Source of the DNA: Selenomonadaceae bacterium
GTDB taxonomy: Bacteria > Bacillota > Negativicutes > Selenomonadales > Selenomonadaceae
NCBI GenBank assembly: GCA_017445435.1
Contig: JAFSUE010000079.1
Span: forward strand, 1 to 10,276
Length of the DNA stretch: 10,276 nt
Direction of reading: 5' to 3'
The position numbers and the translations under genes are program-made. Below are positions 1-6,094 of the stretch, piece by piece (positions within the stretch are counted from its first letter, which is position 1; every line of letters starts with the position of its first letter). Below the pieces are notes generated by a model. That model worked only from the letters and a program-made list of their open reading frames with translations. It made no database searches and was not told where the DNA came from.

Positions 1-1007
1 GCGTAGGCGTCCTGTTTGTCATAACCTTTATGATAAGCGACGGCAAGGTTGCCAAGTACGAAGTAGGCGCGTTCACCAGCAGACATACTATTAGTGGCGG
101 CTGGCAGTACAAATTCTTTTTTGTTAATCATAACTTTGCAAGTTTTTTTGTCAACTTCAGCGTGTTTGTTGCTGTACTCATAAAGTTTTTTGGCGTAATT
201 ATCGCGGCGCTTTTCACTGTCGGGGTGGTCAGACGGATTGAAAATGCTAGCAAGTCCAGAGCGTTTACCGCCAATGCCAGCCTCAACAAATTTTTGCATA
301 ACGGCGGCAGTTGCACCAGGATTATAATTTGTGTGCAAAATGTATTCCCAAGCTAAATTATCAGCTTCATTTTCTTTACTGCGTCCGTAGTCAGCGATTG
401 TGCCAGTTAAAGCAAGTGTACCGATAATATTTGCAAGCGTCGTACCACCAGCGGCGGCAACGCCAATTTGCGCTATCATTTGTTGATCAATATTATTTTT
501 AATCGATTTAGCGGCGTGATCTTTTTGCCCGTGTCCCATTTCGTGACCAACAATCGCGGCAATTTCATCGTCAGTTGCAAAGAAGGTAAAACTTCCACGA
601 TTAACCATCATAATGTGACCCATACCACAAGCGGCGTTGACATCTTTGTTAGGATTGAGGAAGTAAAGGTACGGTTTATCGTTAATAGTTTTATCAACTT
701 TAGCAACAGCCGCCGACAAATTCGCCATAATCCTATCAAGTTTAGCGTTCAATTCAGGGTCTTCATCGACGCCGTAATCTTCGCGGAATTTTTGATACAG
801 CGCTTGCCGTCCTTCTTCGGAATTGTTAATGTAGTCAATTTGTTGTTGAACTTGTTTTTTAGTTTCATTTGCAACAATCACCGCTCCACCAATATTAATT
901 GCGTCACCTAAGCTAAACGCCTCAACAGTCGGCGTCGAAACGGTTAGCGATAAGCCAAACGCGGCGGCAGTTACACCTGCGGCTATTTTTTTTGTGAACT
1001 TTTTCAC
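1..1007 (-). CDS. Secreted M48-family zinc metalloprotease, C-terminus cut by window edge
   Basis: This gene is open for 335 codons without a stop and leaves the window at position 1. It starts at a GTG (1007-1005) chosen because a perfect AGGAGG (1020-1015) lies 7 bases upstream. Residues 1-30 form a signal peptide (lysine-rich start, hydrophobic stretch, likely cleavage after VEA), so the enzyme should act in the periplasm or cell envelope. Zinc site: HEMGH at residues 155-159 (positions 531-545), with E156 as the general base, and a downstream ENEAD motif whose first Glu, E212, is the expected third zinc ligand; this arrangement is typical of M48 peptidases. The region after residue about 305 (AGERAYFVLGNLAVAYHKG) looks like a TPR helix pair, as in BepA-type envelope chaperone-proteases. 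The substrate is unknown; envelope protein quality control is inferred from the family. It is separated by 217 bp from the aminotransferase gene upstream and is probably transcribed separately. Confidence 0.9.
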   Translation of the reverse strand, partial: MKKFTKKIAAGVTAAAFGLSLTVSTPTVEAFSLGDAINIGGAVIVANETKKQVQQQIDYINNSEEGRQALYQKFREDYGVDEDPELNAKLDRIMANLSAAVAKVDKTINDKPYLYFLNPNKDVNAACGMGHIMMVNRGSFTFFATDDEIAAIVGHEMGHGQKDHAAKSIKNNIDQQMIAQIGVAAAGGTTLANIIGTLALTGTIADYGRSKENEADNLAWEYILHTNYNPGATAAVMQKFVEAGIGGKRSGLASIFNPSDHPDSEKRRDNYAKKLYEYSNKHAEVDKKTCKVMINKKEFVLPAATNSMSAGERAYFVLGNLAVAYHKGYDKQDAY

Positions 1008-1014
1008 GTTAAAC

Positions 1015-1020
1015 CCTCCT
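1015..1020 (-). promoter_or_regulatory. Shine-Dalgarno site deciding the GTG start of the M48 protease
   Basis: Read on the minus strand this is AGGAGG, 7 bases before the GTG at 1007. The following codons give a textbook signal peptide (Met-Lys-Lys-Phe-Thr-Lys-Lys then a hydrophobic run), so site and start support each other. Confidence 0.85.
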
Positions 1021-1061
1021 ATTCACTATCCACTATTAATTAAGGTCTATTGATTAAGTAA
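1020..1061. repeat. Degenerate heptamer array in the M48 protease leader
   Basis: On the plus strand six consecutive 7-base units each begin with TA: TATTCAC, TATCCAC, TATTAAT, TAAGGTC, TATTGAT, TAAGTAA. It touches the ribosome binding site of the protease gene. The units are more diverged than in the other arrays of the window, so the call rests on the strict 7-base phase. Confidence 0.5.
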
Positions 1062-1115
1062 ATTTTTTTTTAAATTTTTTTGATAAACTTCTTTTCTTTT
1101 GGCGCAAAAAATTTT

Positions 1116-1150
1116 CATTACGCATTAAGCATTACGAATTCCTCATTAAA
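1116..1150. repeat. Heptamer array, consensus (c/a)ATTACG
   Basis: Five in-phase 7-base units on the plus strand: CATTACG, CATTAAG, CATTACG, AATTCCT, CATTAAA. It belongs to the same sequence family as the array at 2893-2962. Confidence 0.75.
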
Positions 1151-1207
1151 CACGCGTCCAATTTCGCAGGGCGCTGAAATGCCGCGTAATTACAATTATT
1201 TTTTCAC

Positions 1208-1242
1208 CACTACTTACTACTGACTACTTACTACTTACTAAA
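1208..1242. repeat. Heptamer array, consensus NACTACT, overlapping the aminotransferase stop
   Basis: Units on the plus strand are CACTACT, TACTACT, GACTACT, TACTACT, then a decaying TACTAAA. The array runs through the TAG stop (1226-1224) into the coding region, so the last residues of the aminotransferase (Val-Ser-Ser-Lys) are read from repeat units. Confidence 0.85.
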
Positions 1243-2390
1243 AACTTTTCAATGCGTTTTAGCGCGGCAGAAATTTTTTCAATGCTTGTAGCATATGAAC
1301 AGCGTACATGACCTTTGCCAGATTCGCCGAATGCCGTACCAGGTACAAGCGCCACACGTTCAGCGCGAATAAGTTTTTCTGCAAAATCTTCCGCCGTCAT
1401 ACCGCTTGACGTAATGTCGGGGAAAATGTAAAAAGCGCCCTTCGGTTCAAAACATTTCAAGCCCAACTTATTCAGTCCGTCGTAAATTAAATTGCGGCGT
1501 CTGTCGTATTCGGCAACCATTTTTTTCATATACTTTTCGCCGTGCTTTAACGCCTCAATCGCGGCAACCTGCGCGGTAATCGGTGCGCAAAGCATCGTAT
1601 ACTGATGAATCTTTGTCATAGCGCCGATAAAATCTGCGTTGCTTAAGGCGTAACCAATTCGCCAGCCAGTCATTGCGTAAGCTTTACTGAAACCGTTCAA
1701 TAAAATTGTCCTGTCGCGCATTTTCGGTAAAGCTGAAAAACATTCGTGGACGCCTTCATATGTCAAGTCGCCGTAAATTTCGTCGGAAATGACAATCAAG
1801 TCATGCTTTTCGGCAAATTCAGCAAGTTTGAGTAAGTCGCGGCGTTCCATAATCGCGCCAGTTGGATTGTTGGGATAGCCGATTAAAATTGCCTTAGTCT
1901 TAGGCGTCACGTGCGGTTCAAGTTCTTCAGGAGTAATGCGAAATTCATTTTCAATTTTAGCTGAAACGGGAACTGGTACGCCACCTGCTAAAATTGTGCA
2001 AGCTTGATAGGAAACGTAGCAAGGCTCGGGAATTAAAACTTCGTCGCCAACATTCAAGACGGCGCGTAAGGCAATATCAAGCGCTTCACTTACGCCGACG
2101 GTTACTAAAATTTCCGTGTCAGGATTGTAATCAAGATTGAAATTCCGATTGTAATGGCGCGAAATTTCATTGCGAAGTTCAGGCATTCCGCGATTGGCAG
2201 TGTAGCTTGTGTAGCCGCGTTCAAGACCGTAGACGCAACTTTCACGGATCGACCAAGGCGTTATAAAGTCAGGTTCACCAACGCCAAGTGAAATTACGTC
2301 GTCCATCTGCGCGGCGATGTCAAAAAATTTTCTAATACCGCTAGGCGCGATTGATTGTACAGAAGTGCTAAGTTTTTCGCTCCAAGTCAC
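1224..2390 (-). CDS. PLP-dependent class I/II aminotransferase
   Basis: This is a 388-residue fold-type I aminotransferase, normal length for the AspC/PatA-like group. The Schiff-base lysine is K236 in NGFSKAYAMTGWRIGY. Other visible active-site residues are N175 in GYPNNPTGA, D203 in SDEIY (pyridine-nitrogen partner), R244, and R363 in HVRCSYA, the usual substrate alpha-carboxylate arginine. It should move an amino group from an amino acid to a 2-oxo acid in the cytoplasm; the substrate (aspartate, aromatic or alanine-type) cannot be read from the sequence. It starts at GTG (2390-2388), which overlaps the TGA of the preceding regulator gene by four bases (GTGA), so translational coupling is likely. 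The C-terminal tail Leu-Val-Ser-Ser-Lys is encoded by an intergenic heptamer repeat, so the ancestral stop was probably nearby and was replaced. Confidence 0.92.
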   Translation of the reverse strand: MTWSEKLSTSVQSIAPSGIRKFFDIAAQMDDVISLGVGEPDFITPWSIRESCVYGLERGYTSYTANRGMPELRNEISRHYNRNFNLDYNPDTEILVTVGVSEALDIALRAVLNVGDEVLIPEPCYVSYQACTILAGGVPVPVSAKIENEFRITPEELEPHVTPKTKAILIGYPNNPTGAIMERRDLLKLAEFAEKHDLIVISDEIYGDLTYEGVHECFSALPKMRDRTILLNGFSKAYAMTGWRIGYALSNADFIGAMTKIHQYTMLCAPITAQVAAIEALKHGEKYMKKMVAEYDRRRNLIYDGLNKLGLKCFEPKGAFYIFPDITSSGMTAEDFAEKLIRAERVALVPGTAFGESGKGHVRCSYATSIEKISAALKRIEKFLVSSK

Positions 2391-2866
2391 GGTACAATCA
2401 CCAGCCTTCTATCCTGCTCGGTATTTTCTAAGATTATGCCGTCTTTTTTATACTCTTTCAGCAGGAAGTGACTGCGCGTCTGTGTAACGCCTTCGATTGT
2501 TGAAAGGCGCGTCGCTACGAAGTTTGAAATTTCCTTCAGCGATTTACCTTGCACTACGACAAGTAAATCAAAATTTCCGCTCATAAGGTAGACGGTGCGA
2601 ACTTCATCAAAGCGGCAAATTCTTTCTGCAAGCGCGTCGAAACCAACTTCACGTTGCGGCGTCAAATTTATTTCGATAACCGCAGTTACTAACTCTTCGC
2701 CGTAACGTTCCCAATTAATCAAGGTGGAGTACGACATAATAATTTTTTCTTTTTCAAGCAAGGCGATCTGCTCTTTAATTTCATCTTCAGACCGTTGCAA
2801 CATTGAGGCAAGCTCGGCAGTTGAAATTCTCGCGTTGCCTTCTAAAATTTCTAAAAGTTCCCGCAT
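2387..2866 (-). CDS. Lrp/AsnC-family transcriptional regulator
   Basis: The 159-residue protein has the two domains of this family. The N-terminal winged helix-turn-helix covers roughly residues 3-50 (ISTAELASMLQRSEDEIKEQ region). The C-terminal RAM ligand-binding domain covers about residues 58-138, with the typical SGNFDLLVVV strand at 96-105. Family members bind DNA as dimers or octamers and respond to amino acids. The start ATG (2866-2864) has AAGGGAG (2880-2874) seven bases upstream. The gene is coupled to the downstream aminotransferase through a four-base overlap, so it probably controls this unit and perhaps other amino-acid genes in response to a substrate or product. It lies 84 bp after flgJ on the same strand, so some flagellar read-through is possible. 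I saw no convincing promoter in the 84 bp. Confidence 0.9.
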   Translation of the reverse strand: MRELLEILEGNARISTAELASMLQRSEDEIKEQIALLEKEKIIMSYSTLINWERYGEELVTAVIEINLTPQREVGFDALAERICRFDEVRTVYLMSGNFDLLVVVQGKSLKEISNFVATRLSTIEGVTQTRSHFLLKEYKKDGIILENTEQDRRLVIVP

Positions 2867-2892
2867 TAAAACGCTCCCTTCCGCCTGCGGCG

Positions 2893-2962
2893 AATGAATA
2901 ATTAAGAATGTAAAATTAAGAATTTTTCATTCCACATTACGAATTACGCATTACGAATTAGT
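2893..2962. repeat. Long heptamer array between flgJ and the Lrp-type regulator
   Basis: Ten in-phase 7-base units on the plus strand: AATGAAT, AATTAAG, AATGTAA, AATTAAG, AATTTTT, CATTCCA, CATTACG, AATTACG, CATTACG, AATTAGT. The array fills most of the gap and extends into flgJ: its stop TAA (2953-2951) and the preceding Asn-Ser codons are repeat sequence. Two sub-families (AATTAAG and CATTACG) are joined without loss of phase. Confidence 0.85.
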
Positions 2963-3358
2963 CTTTGTCGCCAGCTGATTGTAAATGAAATCGGCAAGCC
3001 CAATCCCGCCGTCCATTGCCATTTTCTTTGTAAGTTCTTCGTGGTACATATCGCGATAAATATCCATAGCGTTATCGTCGCCGAAAAGTGTATCTTTCGG
3101 TACAGTTTTCCACATATCATTATAAAGCATTTTCAGCATAAGCGCTTCCATTTGAATTGACGCGTCGCGAATATCTTTGTTACGTTGGGCAATTTGTTCG
3201 TCAGTCATAACGCCAGATTTAGCCGATTTATTCAAACGTTCATGGGCGGCGTTCAATTCAGCTTGAAAATTTTCTTCCTTTTGAATGAGATGTGAACCCG
3301 TTGCGCCAGAATTTGTGGAGTTCATACTAGGCATTAACATTGTGCCATTAATTTGCAT
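2951..3358 (-). CDS. flgJ: Flagellar rod-binding protein FlgJ, rod-binding domain only
   Basis: The 135-residue protein matches the N-terminal rod-binding domain of FlgJ, with the conserved features MEALMLKMLYNDMWKTVPK (about residues 70-88), LFG, IYRDMYHEELTKKMA and GGIGLADFIYNQL near the C-terminus. The C-terminal peptidoglycan hydrolase domain of enterobacterial FlgJ is absent, so wall cutting for rod passage must be done by another enzyme. The open frame extends upstream to 3442 inside flgI, but I place the start at ATG 3358. It follows the flgI stop by 17 bases, has GGAAGTGA upstream, and gives the usual N-terminus. It is the last gene of the flagellar operon. The final Asn-Ser-stop is formed by a heptamer repeat. 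Confidence 0.9.
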   Translation of the reverse strand: MQINGTMLMPSMNSTNSGATGSHLIQKEENFQAELNAAHERLNKSAKSGVMTDEQIAQRNKDIRDASIQMEALMLKMLYNDMWKTVPKDTLFGDDNAMDIYRDMYHEELTKKMAMDGGIGLADFIYNQLATKTNS

Positions 3359-3375
3359 ATTTTCACTTCCAAGTT

Positions 3376-4485
3376 TTAAATAATTTCTAATGTAGCGTGA
3401 ATAGCGCCTGCCGCCTTCATTGCCTGTAAAATCGAAATGCAATCGCGCGGCGTAGCACCAACTGCGTTAAGCGCACCAACAATATCATTTATATTTGCCG
3501 TCGGTGACATTACGATTGAATTTGAAAGTTGTTCAGTCGCTTCTGTGTCAGTGTTGCTTGTAACAATCGTTGTACCGTATGAAAAAGGATTCGGCTGTGT
3601 AACGTCATTATCGCGCGTGACACGAATTGACAAGCCGCCTTGAGTTATCGCGCATTCATCAACCGTAACATTGCCGCCCATAACAATCGTTCCAGTACGT
3701 TCATTGACGACGATTTTAGCAATATTGTCGGGTAAAACTTCCAGCTCTTCAATCGACGCTATAAAATCTACAACGTTTACGCGAAAGTAGCCAGGTATCA
3801 TAACGTCGACGCGCCCAGCATTAGCCGCTTGTGCCGCGCCAGGATAAAGTTCATTAATCGCGGCGGCAACTCTAGACGCCGTAGTAAAATCTGCGTTGGA
3901 AAGGCTTAATGAAAGTTGACCGCGCGTACCAATATCATCTTCGACGGTACGTTCAATGATAGCACCGTTAGGCGTCGTGCCAACAGTCGGAAAATTTTTC
4001 TGCGCAGTATTACCGCCACTACCTGCGATAAAGCCGCCAGTCGATACTGGACCTTGAGCCACAGCGTAAACTTCACCATCAGCGGCAACTAACGGCGTCT
4101 GAATTAACGTTCCGCCTTGAATACTTTTAGCGTCGCCCATTGCGCTAACCGTAATATCGATAACGTCGCCTTCACGTGCAAACGGCGGAAGTGTCGCCGT
4201 TACCATAACTGCCGCAACATTTTTTGCCTTCCAGTTGGAATTGTCAACGGTTATTCCAAAATTTCGGAGTACGGAAATTGTAGCGTTAATCGTCTGTGTA
4301 ATTTTATCTGAATCGCCTGTACCTGGCAGACCCATAACTAAGCCGTAACCCATGAGCTGGTTACTTCTCACGCCTTGAATTTTTGTAATATCTTTTATAC
4401 GCGTTGATGCTGATTCGGCAAACGCAGTTGAACCTATCAGCAGTAAAAATGAAAGGAGCGTCAACACGGAAAAAATTTTTTTCAT
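3376..4485 (-). CDS. flgI: Flagellar P-ring protein FlgI
   Basis: FlgI forms the P ring around the flagellar rod in the peptidoglycan layer. The protein has 369 residues from the chosen ATG, the usual length. A signal peptide (MKKIFSVLTLLSFLLL to a cleavage site after AFA) is followed by the family hallmark RIKDITKIQGVRSNQLMGYGLVMGLPGTGD, split here as RIKDITKIQGVR and LMGYGLVMGLPGTGD. The C-terminus (DIVGALNAVGATPRDCISIL, then AAGAIHATLEII) is also typical. An in-frame GTG lies three codons earlier at 4494, but ATG 4485 is preferred: GGGGTGA sits five bases before it and it gives the Met-Lys-Lys signal start. The gene lies 36 bases after flgH. FlgI presence implies an envelope with periplasm and outer membrane. 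Confidence 0.95.
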   Translation of the reverse strand: MKKIFSVLTLLSFLLLIGSTAFAESASTRIKDITKIQGVRSNQLMGYGLVMGLPGTGDSDKITQTINATISVLRNFGITVDNSNWKAKNVAAVMVTATLPPFAREGDVIDITVSAMGDAKSIQGGTLIQTPLVAADGEVYAVAQGPVSTGGFIAGSGGNTAQKNFPTVGTTPNGAIIERTVEDDIGTRGQLSLSLSNADFTTASRVAAAINELYPGAAQAANAGRVDVMIPGYFRVNVVDFIASIEELEVLPDNIAKIVVNERTGTIVMGGNVTVDECAITQGGLSIRVTRDNDVTQPNPFSYGTTIVTSNTDTEATEQLSNSIVMSPTANINDIVGALNAVGATPRDCISILQAMKAAGAIHATLEII

Positions 4486-4521
4486 ACGCCTCACCCCATT
4501 AAGTTAAACTATGCTTGCCGT

Positions 4522-5106
4522 TTAGAATAAGAAGTTAAAAATTTGCGTCAAAATACCTTGCCGCTGTTTCGCATTGAGAGGACCTTTGCCGTCGAATTTA
4601 ATTGTAGCGTCAGCCACTTTGTACGAAGGGACGGTGTTGTCCATAAGCACATCATCACGGCGAATTATTCCGCGCAGTGTAATTTTATGTTCGTCGCGAT
4701 TTTGCCAAATGGACTGCGTACCTTCGATAATCATATTATCATTTGGCAGAACTTCAACGACCGTTACAGTAATTCTGCCGCTGTATCTGTTTGTGTCGTT
4801 AGCTGAACCTTCCGCCTCAAATGAATCATTAACGCCAGCAGATGACGCACGACCTAAAAATCCAAAAATGCCTACGCCAGCGTCCAAACCTATAGACGCA
4901 GTTTTTTCATTTGAACGCGATTTTGTTGCAGTCTGCGTTGTCGATTCGCTAATGACGATTGTTAAAATATCACCAACGTTACGCGCCTTTTTATCGGCAA
5001 ATATACTGTGGCTTCTGTCGACCCATAAAGATTTTGCGTTGCCCGTGTAAGGAACTGCCAAAAACGCCAATGTCAACAGTACGGCGAAAATTTTTTTCCA
5101 CATCAT
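4522..5106 (-). CDS. flgH: Flagellar L-ring protein FlgH without a lipobox cysteine
   Basis: FlgH forms the L ring in the outer membrane. Family features are SLW near the mature N-terminus, VGDILTIVISES (about residues 44-55), RYSGRITVTVVEVLPNDNMIIEG (central) and KITLRGIIRRDDV followed by NTV and DATIKFDGKGPL. At 194 residues it is somewhat short. FlgH proteins of proteobacteria are lipoproteins with a lipobox Cys; here the signal peptide (MMWKKIFAVLLTLAFLAVPYTG) ends in a signal-peptidase-I-like site GNA-K, and the whole protein contains no cysteine, so it cannot be lipidated in the usual way. GAGGTGA sits four bases before the first of two adjacent ATGs (seven before the second), and either could be used. 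A 262-bp insertion-like spacer separates it from flgA. Confidence 0.93.
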   Translation of the reverse strand: MMWKKIFAVLLTLAFLAVPYTGNAKSLWVDRSHSIFADKKARNVGDILTIVISESTTQTATKSRSNEKTASIGLDAGVGIFGFLGRASSAGVNDSFEAEGSANDTNRYSGRITVTVVEVLPNDNMIIEGTQSIWQNRDEHKITLRGIIRRDDVLMDNTVPSYKVADATIKFDGKGPLNAKQRQGILTQIFNFLF

Positions 5107-5120
5107 AAAATCACCTCTTT

Positions 5121-5160
5121 TTAGTTAGTAGTGAGTAGTTAGTAGTTAGTAGTGGTTAGG
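5121..5160. repeat. Heptamer array, left arm, consensus GTAGTNA
   Basis: Units on the plus strand are TTAGTTA, GTAGTGA, GTAGTTA, GTAGTTA, GTAGTGG, then TTAGG. It is the same family as 1208-1242 and is inverted relative to 5284-5318. Confidence 0.85.
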
Positions 5161-5283
5161 TGGTGTTGAATACTAAGTGCTGAATCTTTCAAGCTAAAAA
5201 ATTATGGTAACCAGCGGCATTTCCCAGCGCCTACTGAAAAGTTGGACAAAAGTAGCAAATGTACGCGGTGAATAGCTGAAATT

Positions 5284-5318
5284 ACTCACTACTCACTACT
5301 GACTACTTACTAACTTTA
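5284..5318. repeat. Heptamer array, right arm, consensus ACTNACT
   Basis: Units are ACTCACT, ACTCACT, ACTGACT, ACTTACT, then a decayed AACTTTA. The reverse complement is in the GTAGTNA family, so this arm can pair with 5121-5160 over roughly 28 bases with a mismatch about every seventh base, closing a loop of about 125 bases. Confidence 0.85.
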
Positions 5319-5368
5319 CGCCAAAAGAAAAGTAGTTTAATAAAAAACTTAAAAATATTCAACTCAAT

Positions 5369-6076
5369 CTAGCTAACTACCTCAACCGTTTGTGAATCAA
5401 TTACCCGCGCAGATAAAATTTTGTTTGACGCTTCATTACGAACTTTGATAACCTGCCCAATCCTGCCGCGAGCCATTGCGATACCTTTAGCCGCAACTTG
5501 CAAACCATTTTGGCGGAAAATAATTTTTACGACGCGCCCACTTTCAACGGCTACAGGTTGCTGAAAATAATTTATAGCAACTGGTGAACCTGCGCGGATG
5601 AATCGATGCGGCACAAGTCCACGAATTTCCGCAGGGTCTTTCAAATATTCCGTCCGACCGTCAATAGCAATTTCATCAATGCGAAAATCTGAATCGTAGA
5701 CAGGAACTTCAATGTGTAAATCGTGATTAGCAACAAGTACTAAGTCAAAAATTTTTATCGTCGCCATAAAATTTACGTCACGGTACGGCTTGCCATTTAT
5801 AAAAATTCGCGCTTTAACTGGCGTTGCATTTGAATAGCTGATTGAACTTGACGGCAATAAAATTTGCACGTCGATAATTCCTTCAGGCAACTTTATATTT
5901 GCCGCGCCGCGTGACAAGCTGACTTCACGCCGCCGAAATTCGCCGCGTTCATCAAGTGCCGCGTTTATCTCCGCAAGCGCCAACGTTTCAAGCTGTACGC
6001 CAGATAAAACTTGTTTGGCTTGAACTGTCACGGAAAAACTTAGCAATAAAATCACTACGAATAAAAATTTTTTCAT
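5369..6076 (-). CDS. flgA: Flagellar basal body P-ring formation protein FlgA
   Basis: FlgA is the periplasmic chaperone for P-ring (FlgI) assembly. The 235-residue protein begins with a signal peptide (MKKFLFVVILLLSFSVTVQA, cleavage before KQ). Its C-terminal part is the SAF/ChapFlgA domain: LVPHRFIRAGSPVAINYFQ, then GRVVKIIFRQNGLQVAAKG and GRIGQVIKVRNEASNKIL, closing with ARVIDSQTVEVV. The match is to short conserved segments, and context (between flgG and flgH) agrees. The start ATG lies 13 bases after the flgG stop. There is no strong Shine-Dalgarno; the spacer TTAAGAATGAAGA is made of heptamer repeat units, so the gene may depend on coupling to flgG translation. Confidence 0.9.
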   Translation of the reverse strand: MKKFLFVVILLLSFSVTVQAKQVLSGVQLETLALAEINAALDERGEFRRREVSLSRGAANIKLPEGIIDVQILLPSSSISYSNATPVKARIFINGKPYRDVNFMATIKIFDLVLVANHDLHIEVPVYDSDFRIDEIAIDGRTEYLKDPAEIRGLVPHRFIRAGSPVAINYFQQPVAVESGRVVKIIFRQNGLQVAAKGIAMARGRIGQVIKVRNEASNKILSARVIDSQTVEVVS

Positions 6077-6094
6077 TCTTCATTCTTAATTATC
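6074..6094. repeat. Three-unit heptamer array joining flgG stop and flgA start
   Basis: Units on the plus strand are CATTCTT, CATTCTT, AATTATC. The flgA ATG (6076-6074) is the first three bases of the first unit and the flgG TAA (6092-6090) is within the third, so the spacer of these two genes is repeat sequence. Confidence 0.65.

Larger units (their letters stand above)
1071..1242 (-). repeat. Composite intergenic element, copy 1
   Basis: Read on the minus strand this stretch has the same module order as the plus-strand stretch 5121-5355. First comes a GTAGTNA heptamer array (1242-1208). Next is a core GCGGCATTTC-AGCGCC followed four bases later by GAAA-TTGGAC (1185-1156). Last is an A-rich block GCGCCAAAAGAAAAG-A-AGTTTA (1105 to about 1083) followed by A/T runs. 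It holds no ORF. Between the core and the last block it carries an extra heptamer array (1116-1150) that copy 2 lacks. It starts inside the last codons of the aminotransferase gene. Its nature is unknown; a non-autonomous mobile element or an extragenic repeat are both possible. Confidence 0.55.
5121..5355 (+). repeat. Composite intergenic element, copy 2, inside the flagellar operon
   Basis: The 262-bp flgA-flgH spacer has no ORF and shares its modules with 1071-1242 in inverse orientation. In order they are: a GTAGTNA heptamer array (5121-5160); the core GCGGCATTTC-CC-AGCGCC followed by GAAAAGTTGGAC (5214-5247), which differs from copy 1 by two 2-base indels and the N4 spacer; and an ACGCCAAAAGAAAAG-T-AGTTTA block (5318-5339) followed by an A-run and CTTAAA. 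Copy 2 also has a second, inverted heptamer array (5284-5318). In the flagellar mRNA it lies just upstream of the flgH ribosome binding site. Other spacers of this operon are 13-36 bases, so the element was probably acquired after the operon formed. Confidence 0.55.

Noticed and set aside
468..911. Plus-strand open frame of 147 codons
   Set aside because: It lies opposite the M48 protease gene, which has HEMGH, a signal peptide and a perfect ribosome binding site; the plus-strand product has no recognisable features.
2872..2890. GC-rich small inverted repeat before the Lrp-type regulator as an operator
   Set aside because: The CGCC-GCA-GGCG stem is only four to six pairs and overlaps the ribosome binding site region; too short to support a call.
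2893..2962. CRISPR array
   Set aside because: Units are 7 bases with no spacers; it is a simple tandem repeat.
3359..3442. Upstream extension of flgJ into flgI
   Set aside because: The extra 28 residues overlap the conserved end of flgI, while ATG 3358 has a ribosome binding site and gives the normal FlgJ N-terminus.
4574..5050. Plus-strand open frame of 158 codons over flgH
   Set aside because: It is the shadow of a clearly identified flgH; no ribosome binding site or domain.
5121..5355. Insertion sequence with transposase
   Set aside because: No ORF of useful length in either strand and no clear target duplication; only a non-autonomous element remains possible.
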